This document shows positions 1 to 8,950 of a stretch of DNA of 64,000 bases, piece by piece (position 1 is the stretch's first letter; every line of letters begins with the position of its first letter). The DNA is from Anaerolineae bacterium (GTDB lineage Bacteria > Chloroflexota > Anaerolineae > Aggregatilineales > Phototrophicaceae), in NCBI GenBank assembly GCA_023382675.1, contig JAHDWN010000008.1, positions 111,322 through 175,321 on the forward strand, in the 5' to 3' direction. The position numbers and the translations under genes are program-made. A model generated the notes under the pieces. That model saw only the letters and a list, made by a program, of their open reading frames with translations, ran no database searches and was not told where the DNA came from.

Positions 1-257
1 GGCGGCTCCGCCCCAGCGTCGATCATGCAGTTGTCCTCGTCCTCAATCGTGATGTCGCCCAGGCCGATGTCGAACGTCAGCCGCTGCGAGATCGAGTCCA
101 TCCAGGCGGGCGGCGTCTGGAAGGCTTTCAACTGCTCCTCGATGTCGCCGTCATCATTGTTGTTATCTCCCGACGTATTGCGGATGCCTACACCTGCGCC
201 GACGACGTACAGCACAACCAGGATCAGGACGAGGATGATGAACAATCGACGGCTCAC
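1..257 (-). CDS. Single-pass membrane protein, partial (runs off left edge)
   Basis: An open frame reads from a GTG at 257 to the window edge without a stop. It begins VSRRLFIILVLILVVLYVV, a membrane segment at about residues 4-22, followed by an acidic, Asn/Asp-rich stretch. The in-frame ATG-looking triplet at 259 is followed at once by TGA in its own frame, so GTG is the only reasonable start. It lies 12 bp after the stop of the upstream membrane protein gene, which suggests co-transcription with the injection-system operon. Without a longer sequence I do not recognise a family. Unlike its two upstream neighbours it has no cytoplasmic domain before the membrane segment. Confidence 0.55.
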   Translation of the reverse strand, partial: MSRRLFIILVLILVVLYVVGAGVGIRNTSGDNNNDDGDIEEQLKAFQTPPAWMDSISQRLTFDIGLGDITIEDEDNCMIDAGAEP

Positions 258-269
258 ATGAATACCTGA

Positions 270-1289
270 CTACTGCCGGAATTCCCGGTGATTGTTGCTC
301 AGGTTATTGTCGCCGGCGATCTCAAGGTCAGCCACATAGTGCGCAGACACGAGAGGAGGCGCTGCCGCCGACCGCATCGGCAGCACCGTTCGTTCTCCAG
401 GCGACAACGGCGGAACGTCAATGTTCACGGACGCGGTACCGCCATTGATTCTCGCGACGCTCACAGTCACGTTCAACCGCAGGTTACCCGCGGGCGACGA
501 CGCCTGGCCCACGTTGGCGATCGCAATATTCAAGGTTCCCCCGGATGACGTCATGGAAGTGATCGCCACATCGATTCCCTCCAGCGCGTTGACCTGCAAC
601 TGGAGAGCGGCAATCTGCTGTCGCAGATTATCGATAGTGACGCTCAACGCAGCGATCGTGCCGTCGCGAGCGTTGACATCTGCCTGTAGGTTGACTATCC
701 GGGTCGCCTGCGGCACGAGCGTCGCGGTCGCTATGGCGACGCGCGTCTCCTGCGCCTGGAGGGTCGCGACCTGATCAACGCTTTCGATGCCCAGGAACTG
801 GCGATCCTGCGCGAGCGCCGTTATCGTCGGCACGAGGCGGTTGCTGGTGATTCGCTCGCCGCCCACGAAGGCGCCAATGACCGCGCCGACAGCGATGAGC
901 AGGAACAGCAAGACCAGCAGCGTGCGCCAGGGCAAAATCCGGCGTGTCAGGGTCAGCGAGAGTTCATCGCTGAGCGTGTCCGGTTCTTCGCCAGCCGTGT
1001 CGGTGATCTTCATGATGAAGCGGTACTTATAGGTTCCCGGACGCGCTAGCGCCTTGGCTCGGACGTTGACGAGATAATCATAGCTGGCACCAATTGCGTA
1101 ATGCCGGTCAACCGGTGGCGTGACTTCAAACCATGATGTCACGCGCTCCTCTTCCGGGAGGATGTGCGCTTCGGCGAACAGCGCGCGCCCACTGAGGTTG
1201 ACAACCCGCACCCGGAACTGGCCACGTCCGAGTCCATCGAGCTTCAGCGGCTCGGCCTGTGGGGAGGTGATTGCGAACATCTCAGCCAT
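270..1289 (-). CDS. Membrane protein with N-terminal Ig-like domain, coiled coil and CARDB-like C-terminus
   Basis: This 339-residue protein has no signal peptide. Residues 1-115 look like a beta-sandwich domain resembling the N-terminus of the neighbouring 626-residue protein. A membrane segment follows at about 121-143 (WRTLLVLLFLLIAVGAVIGA), then a predicted coiled coil at about 163-240, then a C-terminal domain at about 245-339 resembling CARDB/adhesion modules. The expected topology is N-in, C-out. The start has a GAGGAG ribosome site nine bases upstream, and the gene lies 23 bp after its neighbour. Function is unknown. Its place at the end of a CIS operon suggests a role in anchoring the apparatus to the membrane or in sensing (inference). 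Confidence 0.7.
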   Translation of the reverse strand: MAEMFAITSPQAEPLKLDGLGRGQFRVRVVNLSGRALFAEAHILPEEERVTSWFEVTPPVDRHYAIGASYDYLVNVRAKALARPGTYKYRFIMKITDTAGEEPDTLSDELSLTLTRRILPWRTLLVLLFLLIAVGAVIGAFVGGERITSNRLVPTITALAQDRQFLGIESVDQVATLQAQETRVAIATATLVPQATRIVNLQADVNARDGTIAALSVTIDNLRQQIAALQLQVNALEGIDVAITSMTSSGGTLNIAIANVGQASSPAGNLRLNVTVSVARINGGTASVNIDVPPLSPGERTVLPMRSAAAPPLVSAHYVADLEIAGDNNLSNNHREFRQ

Positions 1290-1312
1290 CGGCGGTTGCT
1301 CCTCAAAGCTGC

Positions 1313-3193
1313 CTACGCAGTCGGCGTGGCGGTCGGTGCAGGCGTGCTGGTGAATGTTGGACTGGGCGCAGGGGTCATGGTCGGCGTGGGTGGCAGGGCT
1401 GTGGGCGCGAGTTCCAGGACAATCGACTCAGGCATCGACCACTCTCCCTGCCGCTCGGCAGTGCGCGTCGCCAAACGAATTTCGTCATTTTGAACGACGA
1501 ACAGATACAACTGATTAAGCACACGGGCCAGCGCCGGCGTGGTCTGGCTCGTAAGGGATTGCCCGTCTTCGCCACCCGCGACGGGAATGACCTCATAAGG
1601 GACGCTGACGACGCCACTGACATCAGGCGGGACCTGCAGCATCAGTAAGTTGCTGTTGTCGGCAACCTGTTCACGCATGACGAACATCAGCCAGTCATCG
1701 ACCAATGGCGCAGCGGCCAAGCCCGGCTCGTCAAATCTTGTGGCGCTGGCGTCCATCGAATTCGCGGTCACGCTTAACGAAGAACAGGGGCTGCAACCAT
1801 CTTCGAGCAAGATGACCGTATTCAGGGGATTGGCGGCAACTACCGACGTCGAGGCTCTGACGGCAACGTAGTTACGATTCTGACGAACAATCGTGATCGG
1901 CGACTGAACGGGGCGGGTCGTATTGGCAAACGCCCAGGCGCTTGAGTCCGACAGGATCGCCGTCCCTTCCGGGAGATTGCTGGGCGTGACCTGACTCTGG
2001 GTGATGGCACCGTAGTTGATGACAAAGCGATTGCCCACAAATCCCAGCGCTGGTGGTCGCGGGTTTGCATCCGAAGCGCCAACATGGCCGAAATCGTCCC
2101 AGCGCCCCGTCTGTGGTGTGTAGCGCAGCACCCTATAGCCCTCTTGTAAAGGAGTCGGGGCAGCAGGCAAGCGCAGCTCGAGCCCGGTATAGAGCAGGTT
2201 TGGGTTGGTCAGGTTGTTGGCTTGCATCAGTTCAACCTGGCTGCGCCCGACTCGATAAGCGATGCTTTCCAGCGTGTCTCTCGGCTGAACGATGTAGCGA
2301 TTGGCTTGTGGCTGCGGAACGCGAGGCAATTCGAGTACCACGCCTTCTCGCAGGTTAACGTCATTCGTCAGGTTGTTCGCCTGCATCAGTGCGCTTTGCC
2401 GACGACCGGTGACTGACGCGATGCTGGCGAGCGTGTCGCCTTCGCGTACGACGTAGGCTGCGGAGACACCGTTATCTGTCTGAAAAGCCAGGTACAGAGC
2501 ATCGTCATGCCAGAGAAGCGACGGACTCGCAAACGTGATCGCGTTGTATTCCTCATCCGCCAGGTCAAATTGGATCGGTGAATCGGTGCTCGTCCATTGG
2601 CGCGTGAGTGTGTCAAAAGTTGCCAGGTACAGGCGCAAGTCATGTCGTCGATAGACTACATAGATGTTGCGCCCGTCTGTCGCCACGGCGGGCGATAAGC
2701 GCGTCTCCATCGCCCTGGCGGTGGCCACGGGCGGCGCGGGGCGCGTGAGCAATACGATCAACCCCACGACGACGACCGCGACCAGTGCCAGGAGCAGCCA
2801 CAGCCAGCGCGACCCGCCAGCGCGTGAATCGTGCGGAACGGCGAAGGCGACCTGCGGGCTGAAGGTATGATTTTCGTCTGTGTTGTCTTCTTCGCCGATG
2901 CCGAGCGCGAACCGGTACAGCCCGGACGTCGCATCTTCCGGCACGCGCACCATGGCGGTGTACACAACCGTATCGCCGGGTTGGTAGTAGCGTCGGGCAG
3001 CTTGTTTGAGGCTCAACCATGGCTGCGCCTGCGGGTCTTCGGCGACCGCCTGTGCGGTCGCCCATATCGGCGTGCCGCCCACATAGGTCACGGTGAACAA
3101 CGCCGCGCTGCGCCGAGCCTTCCCATCCTCGTCCACCGGTTCGCTCAGCAAGACCGTGTTGTCCGGTGTTGTCACGTCGAATAATTGCACCAT
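1313..3193 (-). CDS. Membrane-anchored propeller-like protein with two internal LysM domains
   Basis: The 626-residue product has an N-terminal domain (1-125) like that of the downstream 339-residue protein and a membrane segment at about 129-149. The outer part has beta-propeller-like strands. Two LysM domains interrupt them (about 247-290 and 300-343; YVVREGDTLASIA and YIVQPRDTLESIA, both with QANNLTN). More propeller-like sequence follows, ending in a Thr/Pro-rich tail. LysM domains bind peptidoglycan or other N-acetyl glycans. There is no signal peptide, so the N-domain should face the cytoplasm and the LysM/propeller part the envelope. The ribosome site AGGA lies seven bases before the ATG. 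Linkage to baseplate genes suggests an envelope receptor or dock for the injection system; that role is inference. Confidence 0.7.
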   Translation of the reverse strand: MVQLFDVTTPDNTVLLSEPVDEDGKARRSAALFTVTYVGGTPIWATAQAVAEDPQAQPWLSLKQAARRYYQPGDTVVYTAMVRVPEDATSGLYRFALGIGEEDNTDENHTFSPQVAFAVPHDSRAGGSRWLWLLLALVAVVVVGLIVLLTRPAPPVATARAMETRLSPAVATDGRNIYVVYRRHDLRLYLATFDTLTRQWTSTDSPIQFDLADEEYNAITFASPSLLWHDDALYLAFQTDNGVSAAYVVREGDTLASIASVTGRRQSALMQANNLTNDVNLREGVVLELPRVPQPQANRYIVQPRDTLESIAYRVGRSQVELMQANNLTNPNLLYTGLELRLPAAPTPLQEGYRVLRYTPQTGRWDDFGHVGASDANPRPPALGFVGNRFVINYGAITQSQVTPSNLPEGTAILSDSSAWAFANTTRPVQSPITIVRQNRNYVAVRASTSVVAANPLNTVILLEDGCSPCSSLSVTANSMDASATRFDEPGLAAAPLVDDWLMFVMREQVADNSNLLMLQVPPDVSGVVSVPYEVIPVAGGEDGQSLTSQTTPALARVLNQLYLFVVQNDEIRLATRTAERQGEWSMPESIVLELAPTALPPTPTMTPAPSPTFTSTPAPTATPTA

Positions 3194-3223
3194 GACCGAG
3201 TCCTGCTCCTCTGCTTGGTCCCA

Positions 3224-3832
3224 TTACGCTGGCGACACCGCTCGACCGGGACACTCGCCCCGGCATAACACCAGCCGTGAGGGGGGATCGTTCGCGACAA
3301 TCTCGCACCTGAGATGCGCCGGTTTCTGCGTCCGGATGATATATTGGATCATGGCGCGATGTTCAGGCCTGCGGGCATCTTCCGGTATGAACAACTGTAT
3401 GAAAAAGGGTTGAACGCCGCCGTCGCCAGTTGGGACTGCTTCGCAAAGGCTGTAGCCATTCAGCCCGGTCGCGACCGAAACGAGGCGAATCAAGCCACAG
3501 CACGTCCCGCGCCATCGAATCAAGGACATCGCTTCCGCGATCAGGTGCCGCAGCAGCCCCTGCTCAACTGCCCAACCGCTGGTCTCCCCGTAGATGCGCT
3601 GCTGCATGAGCGCGATCCCGCGTAAGTAGAACCAACCCGCCAGAAATGCCAGAAAACGATCAGGGCTGTCGTAGGCGTTCAGGTAGCGCTCTAACTGCGC
3701 CAGTGTCTCCTCGACCGGCGCTTGCAGATCTTCCATCACGTGCAGCAGCCCATCGAGGGCGTTGCCGTCATCCGGCTGCCACGAAATCTGGTAGATATCC
3801 GGCAGCAGGCCGACAATATCAGCCCGTTTCAT
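3224..3832 (-). CDS. Phage tail protein I-like (TIGR02242-type) baseplate component
   Basis: This 202-residue protein begins MKRADIVGLLPDIYQ and continues with a DGLLHVMEDLQAPVEETLAQLE helix and a FLAFLAGWFYL motif. That pattern is typical of the phage tail protein domain found next to baseplate J proteins in contractile injection systems. It should sit at the baseplate periphery. The start codon overlaps the last 14 bases of the baseplate J gene, so translation is probably coupled. The C-terminus (about 140-170) has the usual FFIQLFIPED strand, so the protein appears complete. Assignment is from motif recognition, not a search. Confidence 0.75.
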   Translation of the reverse strand: MKRADIVGLLPDIYQISWQPDDGNALDGLLHVMEDLQAPVEETLAQLERYLNAYDSPDRFLAFLAGWFYLRGIALMQQRIYGETSGWAVEQGLLRHLIAEAMSLIRWRGTCCGLIRLVSVATGLNGYSLCEAVPTGDGGVQPFFIQLFIPEDARRPEHRAMIQYIIRTQKPAHLRCEIVANDPPSRLVLCRGECPGRAVSPA

Positions 3833-6506
3833 CTTCGCTCCTCACATCCAGGTCAAGCTTGCCCGCCACAAACAGATAATTGGGCGGTAGTGTCAGGAGA
3901 TCCTGGGTACTTCGCGACGAACACAGGCGAAAGCTTGTCAGCGGCTCGTCGTCCGCTGCGCTGGCGCAGTAAACGCCTTTCGCTCCGGCGACCATGAGTG
4001 TGCGCCGATCGTCGTTCGCACCCAGCGTCATGCCGTCAATGCGCTCGAACTGCCCCAACTTGGCCAGCGGCAGCCCAGAGGTCACCTCGGAGGACGTCCA
4101 GACGGGCGTCTCCTCCGCGAGATCCGCCCATAGCACGCCTCCGCCGTGACTCGCCGCGTAAACCACGAGGTCATCGAACGCGAGCACGGTGGCGCTCCCT
4201 CCCTGCCAGTTCAGCGGGACTTGCCAACCAGCCGGATCATCCTGAACGCCATGCAGCGATTGATAGAAGCAGCCATCGCCGATATCCCCGCCGCTCGCCC
4301 AGGTTGCCGTCCACAAGCGTGGCGGCGCATCGCCGGATGGCATGCGCGGCAGTTGCACCGCGACATGGCGGACATCGTAGCCTTGTAATCCCAGATCGCG
4401 GAACGTGTTGCTGCGTCCGCCTTCGACCGAAACATAGACGCCGCCCAATTCCTGAGCGGCGACGGCGACGCCCACAGTGCCATCATCCAGACGAAAACTG
4501 GTGACAGCGTAATAGCCCTGCTCCGCTCGGCGGCGATCGACCGCGATCGCTTGAACGGAGCCATCCACCATGTCCAGCCGTAACAGGCCGGAGTCGACCG
4601 CCAGCAGCAGCGCATTCTCGTACGGACTGGCCAGCCATGCGGCGTCATGCACCTTCACCTGGAAGGGCTTGCCCGACGTCCAACTGTGACCGCAGTCATC
4701 ACTGAAAACGATCACCGCGCGCGCCACTTCCCGGTCGTTAATCACCGCCGCCAGGCGTCCTGCGTGGTTGGGGTCAGGCACCAGTCGGGTGATGGCCGGA
4801 TGCTCAATCCCTTCGATTGGCCCGAACTGCTGCATCAGTTCCCAGCCCTGCCCATCATTGAGACTGCGGAAAACCTGCGCGCCATTCGCCCCGGCGAACC
4901 ACGTCGCAGGTTGGTGATGATCGGAGGCGAGCGCCGTCACATCGGCGTCCGGCGCGTCGTCGAGTGTGAGCTGCACATCCTGGACCCAACGCACACCCGG
5001 AATACTCAGCATCAGGTCGTACAGATAGGAGGTATGCAACGATGACCCGAATTGCCAGCCCAGGCGGAAGCGCGCGGCCCCGGCGCGGAAGGCGTCTTTC
5101 GTCGCTGCTTTGTCCGTAAGGCCTGGCAGCGGCGTGATCGCTTGCCGCAGTCGTGACTCCAGCGCGTCGGCGATATCCTTCAGCGAACCCACGTCGCGGA
5201 ATGTCACTACCTTCGCGCTGACATTGACGACTTTGTAGTGCGCCCAATCCATGTCGAGCGTTACACCGAGTGGTCTGCGTGCCTGCAGCACTTCGCGCGC
5301 GCGCTCCAACGTGGCATCCGTTTGATGGGCATAGAGTGCGTCGGGCGTGATCTGGTGGCTCAGGCGCAGCTCACGCGGCAGATCCGGCACCAGCAGCACT
5401 TCGACCACACCAGCTTTTCCATGTGCCCATTGTTCTGCCTGGGTGAAGGCTTTGGCACGCACGACCCCCGGCACGTGTTCGACCACAAGCTGTTCATAAT
5501 CCTGCGCCGTAATCGCACGATCGCGAACGTGGACGACGTACGCGCCACGTTCCACGGCGTCCTCAATCGATTCGAGATCGCGCCCGCCGGTCGCCGCCTG
5601 GCGATTGGTAACCCAGACGCCATCCAGACCGCCATCCAACAGCGTCGTCAGCGTCTGGCGTGGGACATTGCCGACCGTCCCGCCGCCGCGCCAGTAGCGT
5701 ATCAACAGTTCGCGCCCGGCTTCCGGAAGCGCCGCCAGCGCGCGGGCCACAGGTGCGGCATCACCTTCACCAGCCAGATTACGGGCAACCTCCGGCGCAA
5801 ACAGGATCTCACCTGCGGCGCGATCGGCTGTGTAGGCCAGGCGATCTTCCACCGTCAAATTAGCAAAGGTCTCCACCTCGCTCCAACGCCTGTAGGGTGT
5901 CGAGCCGTGGTAGAGATAAGCGTAGCTTTTGTCAAGCTGCGAAGGATCGACCTGAACGCCCACCTCAAGCGTATGGACGCCGGGCAGCGAGGCGAGAATA
6001 GGCCCCTGCTTGACCCGATAGCGCGTTCGTATGCGCCCTTCATAGGAAATGGTGGAGACTTCGTCGACTTCTTCGAAATGATACGCGAGCACGTCAGCCT
6101 CGGGCGCCTCGGCAGTGAGCTGGACGGGCGCGATCGTGTAAAACACGGGGGCATCCGCTTGCGCGCCCAGGCTGACCCGCGTGCGCGCCGGAATGAGGAT
6201 GGACTCTGGCCGATTATCGTCTTGCTCCAGACCAAACGACAGCATGACCTCGGCAGCCGCGGGCGGCAGCAGTGTGACGCCCATCAAGCGCAGGAATTCG
6301 ACATAGAGCTTGAGCGGCAACCGATTGAGCCGATAGAGCATCGTTTCCGTCAGATAGGCGAACAGTTCCAGCAACGTGCGCCCCGGGTCGCTGGGAGATA
6401 GATCCGTCCATTCCCCCGCTTTGGACGAAGCTTGTAAGCGCGCCAGTGAAGCTTCGACCAGCTCATCGTAGGTTCGGTCGTCCAGCTTAGGCACTTCTAG
6501 AGGCAT
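3819..6506 (-). CDS. Baseplate J-like protein (Afp11 type) fused to an Asp-box beta-propeller
   Basis: This is the large baseplate wedge protein of the contractile injection system, homologous to P2 gpJ/Afp11. The first half, to about residue 500, shows the J signature: an N-terminal LFAYLTETMLYRLNRLP segment, the ARDLESIEDA-type connector and a VTFRDVGSL region. The second half (about 510-880) is different: it contains Asp-box motifs such as SLNDGQGW and FSDDCGHSW with regularly spaced propeller strands. The J protein therefore seems to carry a fused propeller, perhaps for docking or target binding. Starts at GTG 6512, ATG 6509 or ATG 6506 are all possible; the GAGGAG site best fits 6506. 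The 3' end overlaps the next gene. Confidence 0.85.
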   Translation of the reverse strand: MPLEVPKLDDRTYDELVEASLARLQASSKAGEWTDLSPSDPGRTLLELFAYLTETMLYRLNRLPLKLYVEFLRLMGVTLLPPAAAEVMLSFGLEQDDNRPESILIPARTRVSLGAQADAPVFYTIAPVQLTAEAPEADVLAYHFEEVDEVSTISYEGRIRTRYRVKQGPILASLPGVHTLEVGVQVDPSQLDKSYAYLYHGSTPYRRWSEVETFANLTVEDRLAYTADRAAGEILFAPEVARNLAGEGDAAPVARALAALPEAGRELLIRYWRGGGTVGNVPRQTLTTLLDGGLDGVWVTNRQAATGGRDLESIEDAVERGAYVVHVRDRAITAQDYEQLVVEHVPGVVRAKAFTQAEQWAHGKAGVVEVLLVPDLPRELRLSHQITPDALYAHQTDATLERAREVLQARRPLGVTLDMDWAHYKVVNVSAKVVTFRDVGSLKDIADALESRLRQAITPLPGLTDKAATKDAFRAGAARFRLGWQFGSSLHTSYLYDLMLSIPGVRWVQDVQLTLDDAPDADVTALASDHHQPATWFAGANGAQVFRSLNDGQGWELMQQFGPIEGIEHPAITRLVPDPNHAGRLAAVINDREVARAVIVFSDDCGHSWTSGKPFQVKVHDAAWLASPYENALLLAVDSGLLRLDMVDGSVQAIAVDRRRAEQGYYAVTSFRLDDGTVGVAVAAQELGGVYVSVEGGRSNTFRDLGLQGYDVRHVAVQLPRMPSGDAPPRLWTATWASGGDIGDGCFYQSLHGVQDDPAGWQVPLNWQGGSATVLAFDDLVVYAASHGGGVLWADLAEETPVWTSSEVTSGLPLAKLGQFERIDGMTLGANDDRRTLMVAGAKGVYCASAADDEPLTSFRLCSSRSTQDLLTLPPNYLFVAGKLDLDVRSEDETG

Positions 6507-6532
6507 CATCACTCCTCAGGGTTATGAGCGTC

Positions 6533-6970
6533 TCAGCTGATGCTTTCGCTCGCCAGATCAAAGGTCACTGCCAGTTGATCGACCGCCTGGGTCACCTTGA
6601 TACGATATTGCAGCTCAATGAACATCACGTTGGGCCGGTCGGGCATCGGGTTGGCGTCGAGTTCAACAATCTCAACGCGCGGCTCAAAGCGCGTAATCGC
6701 TTGTTCAACATAATGAATGGCGAGTCCGGCGGTTGTCTCGTCGTTCGGCATGAACATGAGCTGCTGCAGATTGCAACCGTAGTCCGGGCGCATGACGCGC
6801 TCGCCCGGTCGGGTCGCGATCAACAGGAGCAGCGCCTGGCGCACCGCCGCCGCGCCTTGCACCATCTCAGTGCCGTGAACCGGATCGATGTGCAAGCCCG
6901 GCGGATGCTGCCCCGGCGTCGCCGAGAAATGAAAACGCCACGCGCTGTAATCCAAACCGCTAGCCTTCAT
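6533..6970 (-). CDS. GPW/gp25 family baseplate wedge protein (Afp9 type)
   Basis: This protein of about 145 residues is recognised by the conserved gp25 core: LIATRPGERVMRPDYGCNL, then AIHYVEQAITRFEPRVEI. In contractile tails gp25/Afp9 forms the inner baseplate wedge that seeds sheath assembly. Length is normal for the family. A GTG at 6973 directly precedes the ATG at 6970; either may be used, with AGGAA about ten bases upstream. The gene is 26 bp upstream of the baseplate J gene, matching the usual order gp25, J in these clusters. Confidence 0.9.
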   Translation of the reverse strand: MKASGLDYSAWRFHFSATPGQHPPGLHIDPVHGTEMVQGAAAVRQALLLLIATRPGERVMRPDYGCNLQQLMFMPNDETTAGLAIHYVEQAITRFEPRVEIVELDANPMPDRPNVMFIELQYRIKVTQAVDQLAVTFDLASESIS

Positions 6971-7018
6971 CACAACCTGTTCCTGAACTACTCGTCATGC
7001 CCATGCGCCGCCCTCGCG

Positions 7019-7360
7019 CTAGCCTTCCGAATCCACAAAATGCTGTCCGGGATCCTGGACGTTATACGTGACCATGCCCGGCGGCGTGCCATCCGTCAAA
7101 CCGGTAACAGACTCCAGGCAGATCGGCTTGCCCTGGATGTAGACAAGCGATGAATAGCCTTCCTGCACCGCCAGCGTGTTCTGGCACGGCTTGATCGTGA
7201 GGCCGACGTTGGGACAGCCCGAAATCGTCCGCCCGGCCGGGTCGCCATGCACCATGACCGGCGAGCCATCCACAAAGACGAAGTTCTGCGAAGCATACCG
7301 GGCGACCTTGCCCGCGGCATGCGCGCACAGCAACGTGGCCTTTCGGGTCAAGATTTTCAC
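7019..7360 (-). CDS. Probable spike-tip (PAAR-like) protein
   Basis: The 113-residue product starts with GTG behind a good GGAGG site seven bases upstream. It is rich in Gly and short beta strands, with segments FVDGSPVMVHGDPAGRTISG and PPGMVTYNV plus three cysteines. Size and composition resemble PAAR or PAAR-like tip proteins that cap the VgrG spike. The gene sits exactly between the VgrG-like spike gene and the gp25 gene, where a tip protein is expected. I do not see the literal PAAR tetrad, so the call leans on position and composition. An alternative is a DUF4280-like protein, which belongs to the same structural role. Confidence 0.6.
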   Translation of the reverse strand: MKILTRKATLLCAHAAGKVARYASQNFVFVDGSPVMVHGDPAGRTISGCPNVGLTIKPCQNTLAVQEGYSSLVYIQGKPICLESVTGLTDGTPPGMVTYNVQDPGQHFVDSEG

Positions 7361-7387
7361 GGCGTCGCCTCCATACGTGTCATCCCC

Positions 7388-8929
7388 TCACCCCTGCTCG
7401 AAATTAATCCGGCTGCCGCGGATACGAATCGGATGACCGCCTGCGTCAATATCCAGCGGCGCGTCCGCGCGCAAGCGGACGGCATCCGGCGTGAGTTCCA
7501 GGCGGCTGCCATCACGGTTCTCCAGAATCAGCGTCCCATTGCGGTCGTCCAGGAGTATGTTCTGGCCGCCCGCCGTGCGAATGATGGAAGCCATTGTGCG
7601 CCCGCCGGATGTCACACTGCCAGGCGCCGCGCCTGTCCCATAGATGCCACCGAGCACCAGCCCCTGAGCCGGATCGCCGTGCGCCAGCACAATCAGGACG
7701 GTGTCGCCAACATCCGGCAGCACGAGCAAACCACGCCCCTTCCCCGCACCGGCAATGACCACCGGAATCCAATCGGTTTCCAGGGAACCGTAGGTCGGCA
7801 GATGGACGCGCACCCGCCCATGTAGCCCCTCGTCGACCTTGCTGACGACGCCCAAGGTGATGACTGCCGAGCGCCCGCGCGCGATCAGCGCCGGGGGTTC
7901 ACTGCTGAACTGTGTTCTGTAGCCGTGCTCGCTGTCGTGTGTGTGCGTCACCTGGGTCAGCCGGTAGTTGCCGCCGAACGGCTGTAGCACACCGGACACA
8001 TTGACGATTAGGCCGGGGCGCAGATGGCTGTCGCCCATCGCGATTCCGTCGACGACACGCTCTTGTGCTAGATTCGTTACAAGGGTCATCTGACCCAATG
8101 CGGCAGCATGTTCAGGATGGTAGGCGGTCTCGTCGTACAGGCGCGCCAGACCATCCAGATTGAACTGCCCCGGCTCCATGCCGTCATACAGGACTGGCAG
8201 CGCACCGGCGTTAACCGTCTCGGACTGGGGCTGCGCGCTGTCTGGGTGCCAGCCCTGCGTCGCTGCCTGGCGTACGCCCGGATAAGCGTTGCGGCTGAAT
8301 CCTGCTTCGATCAAGGCCTCGCCAACCACCAGAGGGTGAGCTTCGCCGGAGATGATGCTTGAAGGATCGAGCGAAATGAGCAGCAGCGTGTCGCCATCCA
8401 GGTACAGATGCATTCCTGCGCGCTGAGCCAAATCGATCAGAAAATCCAGGTCATTGTCAATCTGAATGAGGTATTTCCAATCCTCGCCGGCCCTTCCGGT
8501 GTCTACGTTCGCGCCGACCGACCCCGCGATGTTCTTCGCGATATCGTGGACGTTCATCGCCTCCCAGACGCGATACGGATGCTGTTTGCGCAGGCGATGG
8601 AGGGCATCGTATGCCCGCACGACCACGCGCGGCGGCGTGTCCGGCTGGATGAGATAATCGAGCGCGGTCACCTGGCCGCTGAACACCTGTGCCGCGCTAT
8701 TGCGCAAAGCGATCGGCGCGCCAATCGGCAGCGCCTCAAGCAGGAGATCGACCTGCGCCTGCGTCATCACACTGCCGAACGAGATTTCGCATTGCGTCGG
8801 CGCGTTCAGGACCTGGCGCACGACCAGACTCGTCATGACGGCATCGACCGCCGCTACGAATTGACCCGCGATCTGCAATCGCAGATGTTCACTATGGAAT
8901 TCTCCGCGGACAAGTCGCGCCGACATCAA
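7388..8929 (-). CDS. VgrG-like spike protein (Afp8 / phage late control D type)
   Basis: The 513-residue protein forms the central spike beneath the tube. Residues 1 to about 340 match the gp27-like hub (VRAYDALHRLRKQHPYRVW; DIAKNIAGSVGANVDTG). Residues about 355-435 form a gp5-type OB-fold (GVVSKVDEGLHGRVRVHLPT, then VLPDVGDTVLIVL and GLVLGGIYG). A short C-terminal beta region ends the protein. No added enzymatic domain is seen. Two starts are close: TTG at 8929, nine bases after AGGAG, and ATG at 8926, twelve bases after it. Neighbours are the LysM protein upstream and the tip candidate downstream, the standard order. Confidence 0.9.
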   Translation of the reverse strand: MMSARLVRGEFHSEHLRLQIAGQFVAAVDAVMTSLVVRQVLNAPTQCEISFGSVMTQAQVDLLLEALPIGAPIALRNSAAQVFSGQVTALDYLIQPDTPPRVVVRAYDALHRLRKQHPYRVWEAMNVHDIAKNIAGSVGANVDTGRAGEDWKYLIQIDNDLDFLIDLAQRAGMHLYLDGDTLLLISLDPSSIISGEAHPLVVGEALIEAGFSRNAYPGVRQAATQGWHPDSAQPQSETVNAGALPVLYDGMEPGQFNLDGLARLYDETAYHPEHAAALGQMTLVTNLAQERVVDGIAMGDSHLRPGLIVNVSGVLQPFGGNYRLTQVTHTHDSEHGYRTQFSSEPPALIARGRSAVITLGVVSKVDEGLHGRVRVHLPTYGSLETDWIPVVIAGAGKGRGLLVLPDVGDTVLIVLAHGDPAQGLVLGGIYGTGAAPGSVTSGGRTMASIIRTAGGQNILLDDRNGTLILENRDGSRLELTPDAVRLRADAPLDIDAGGHPIRIRGSRINFEQG

Positions 8930-8950
8930 GGGATTGGTCTCCTCACCATG

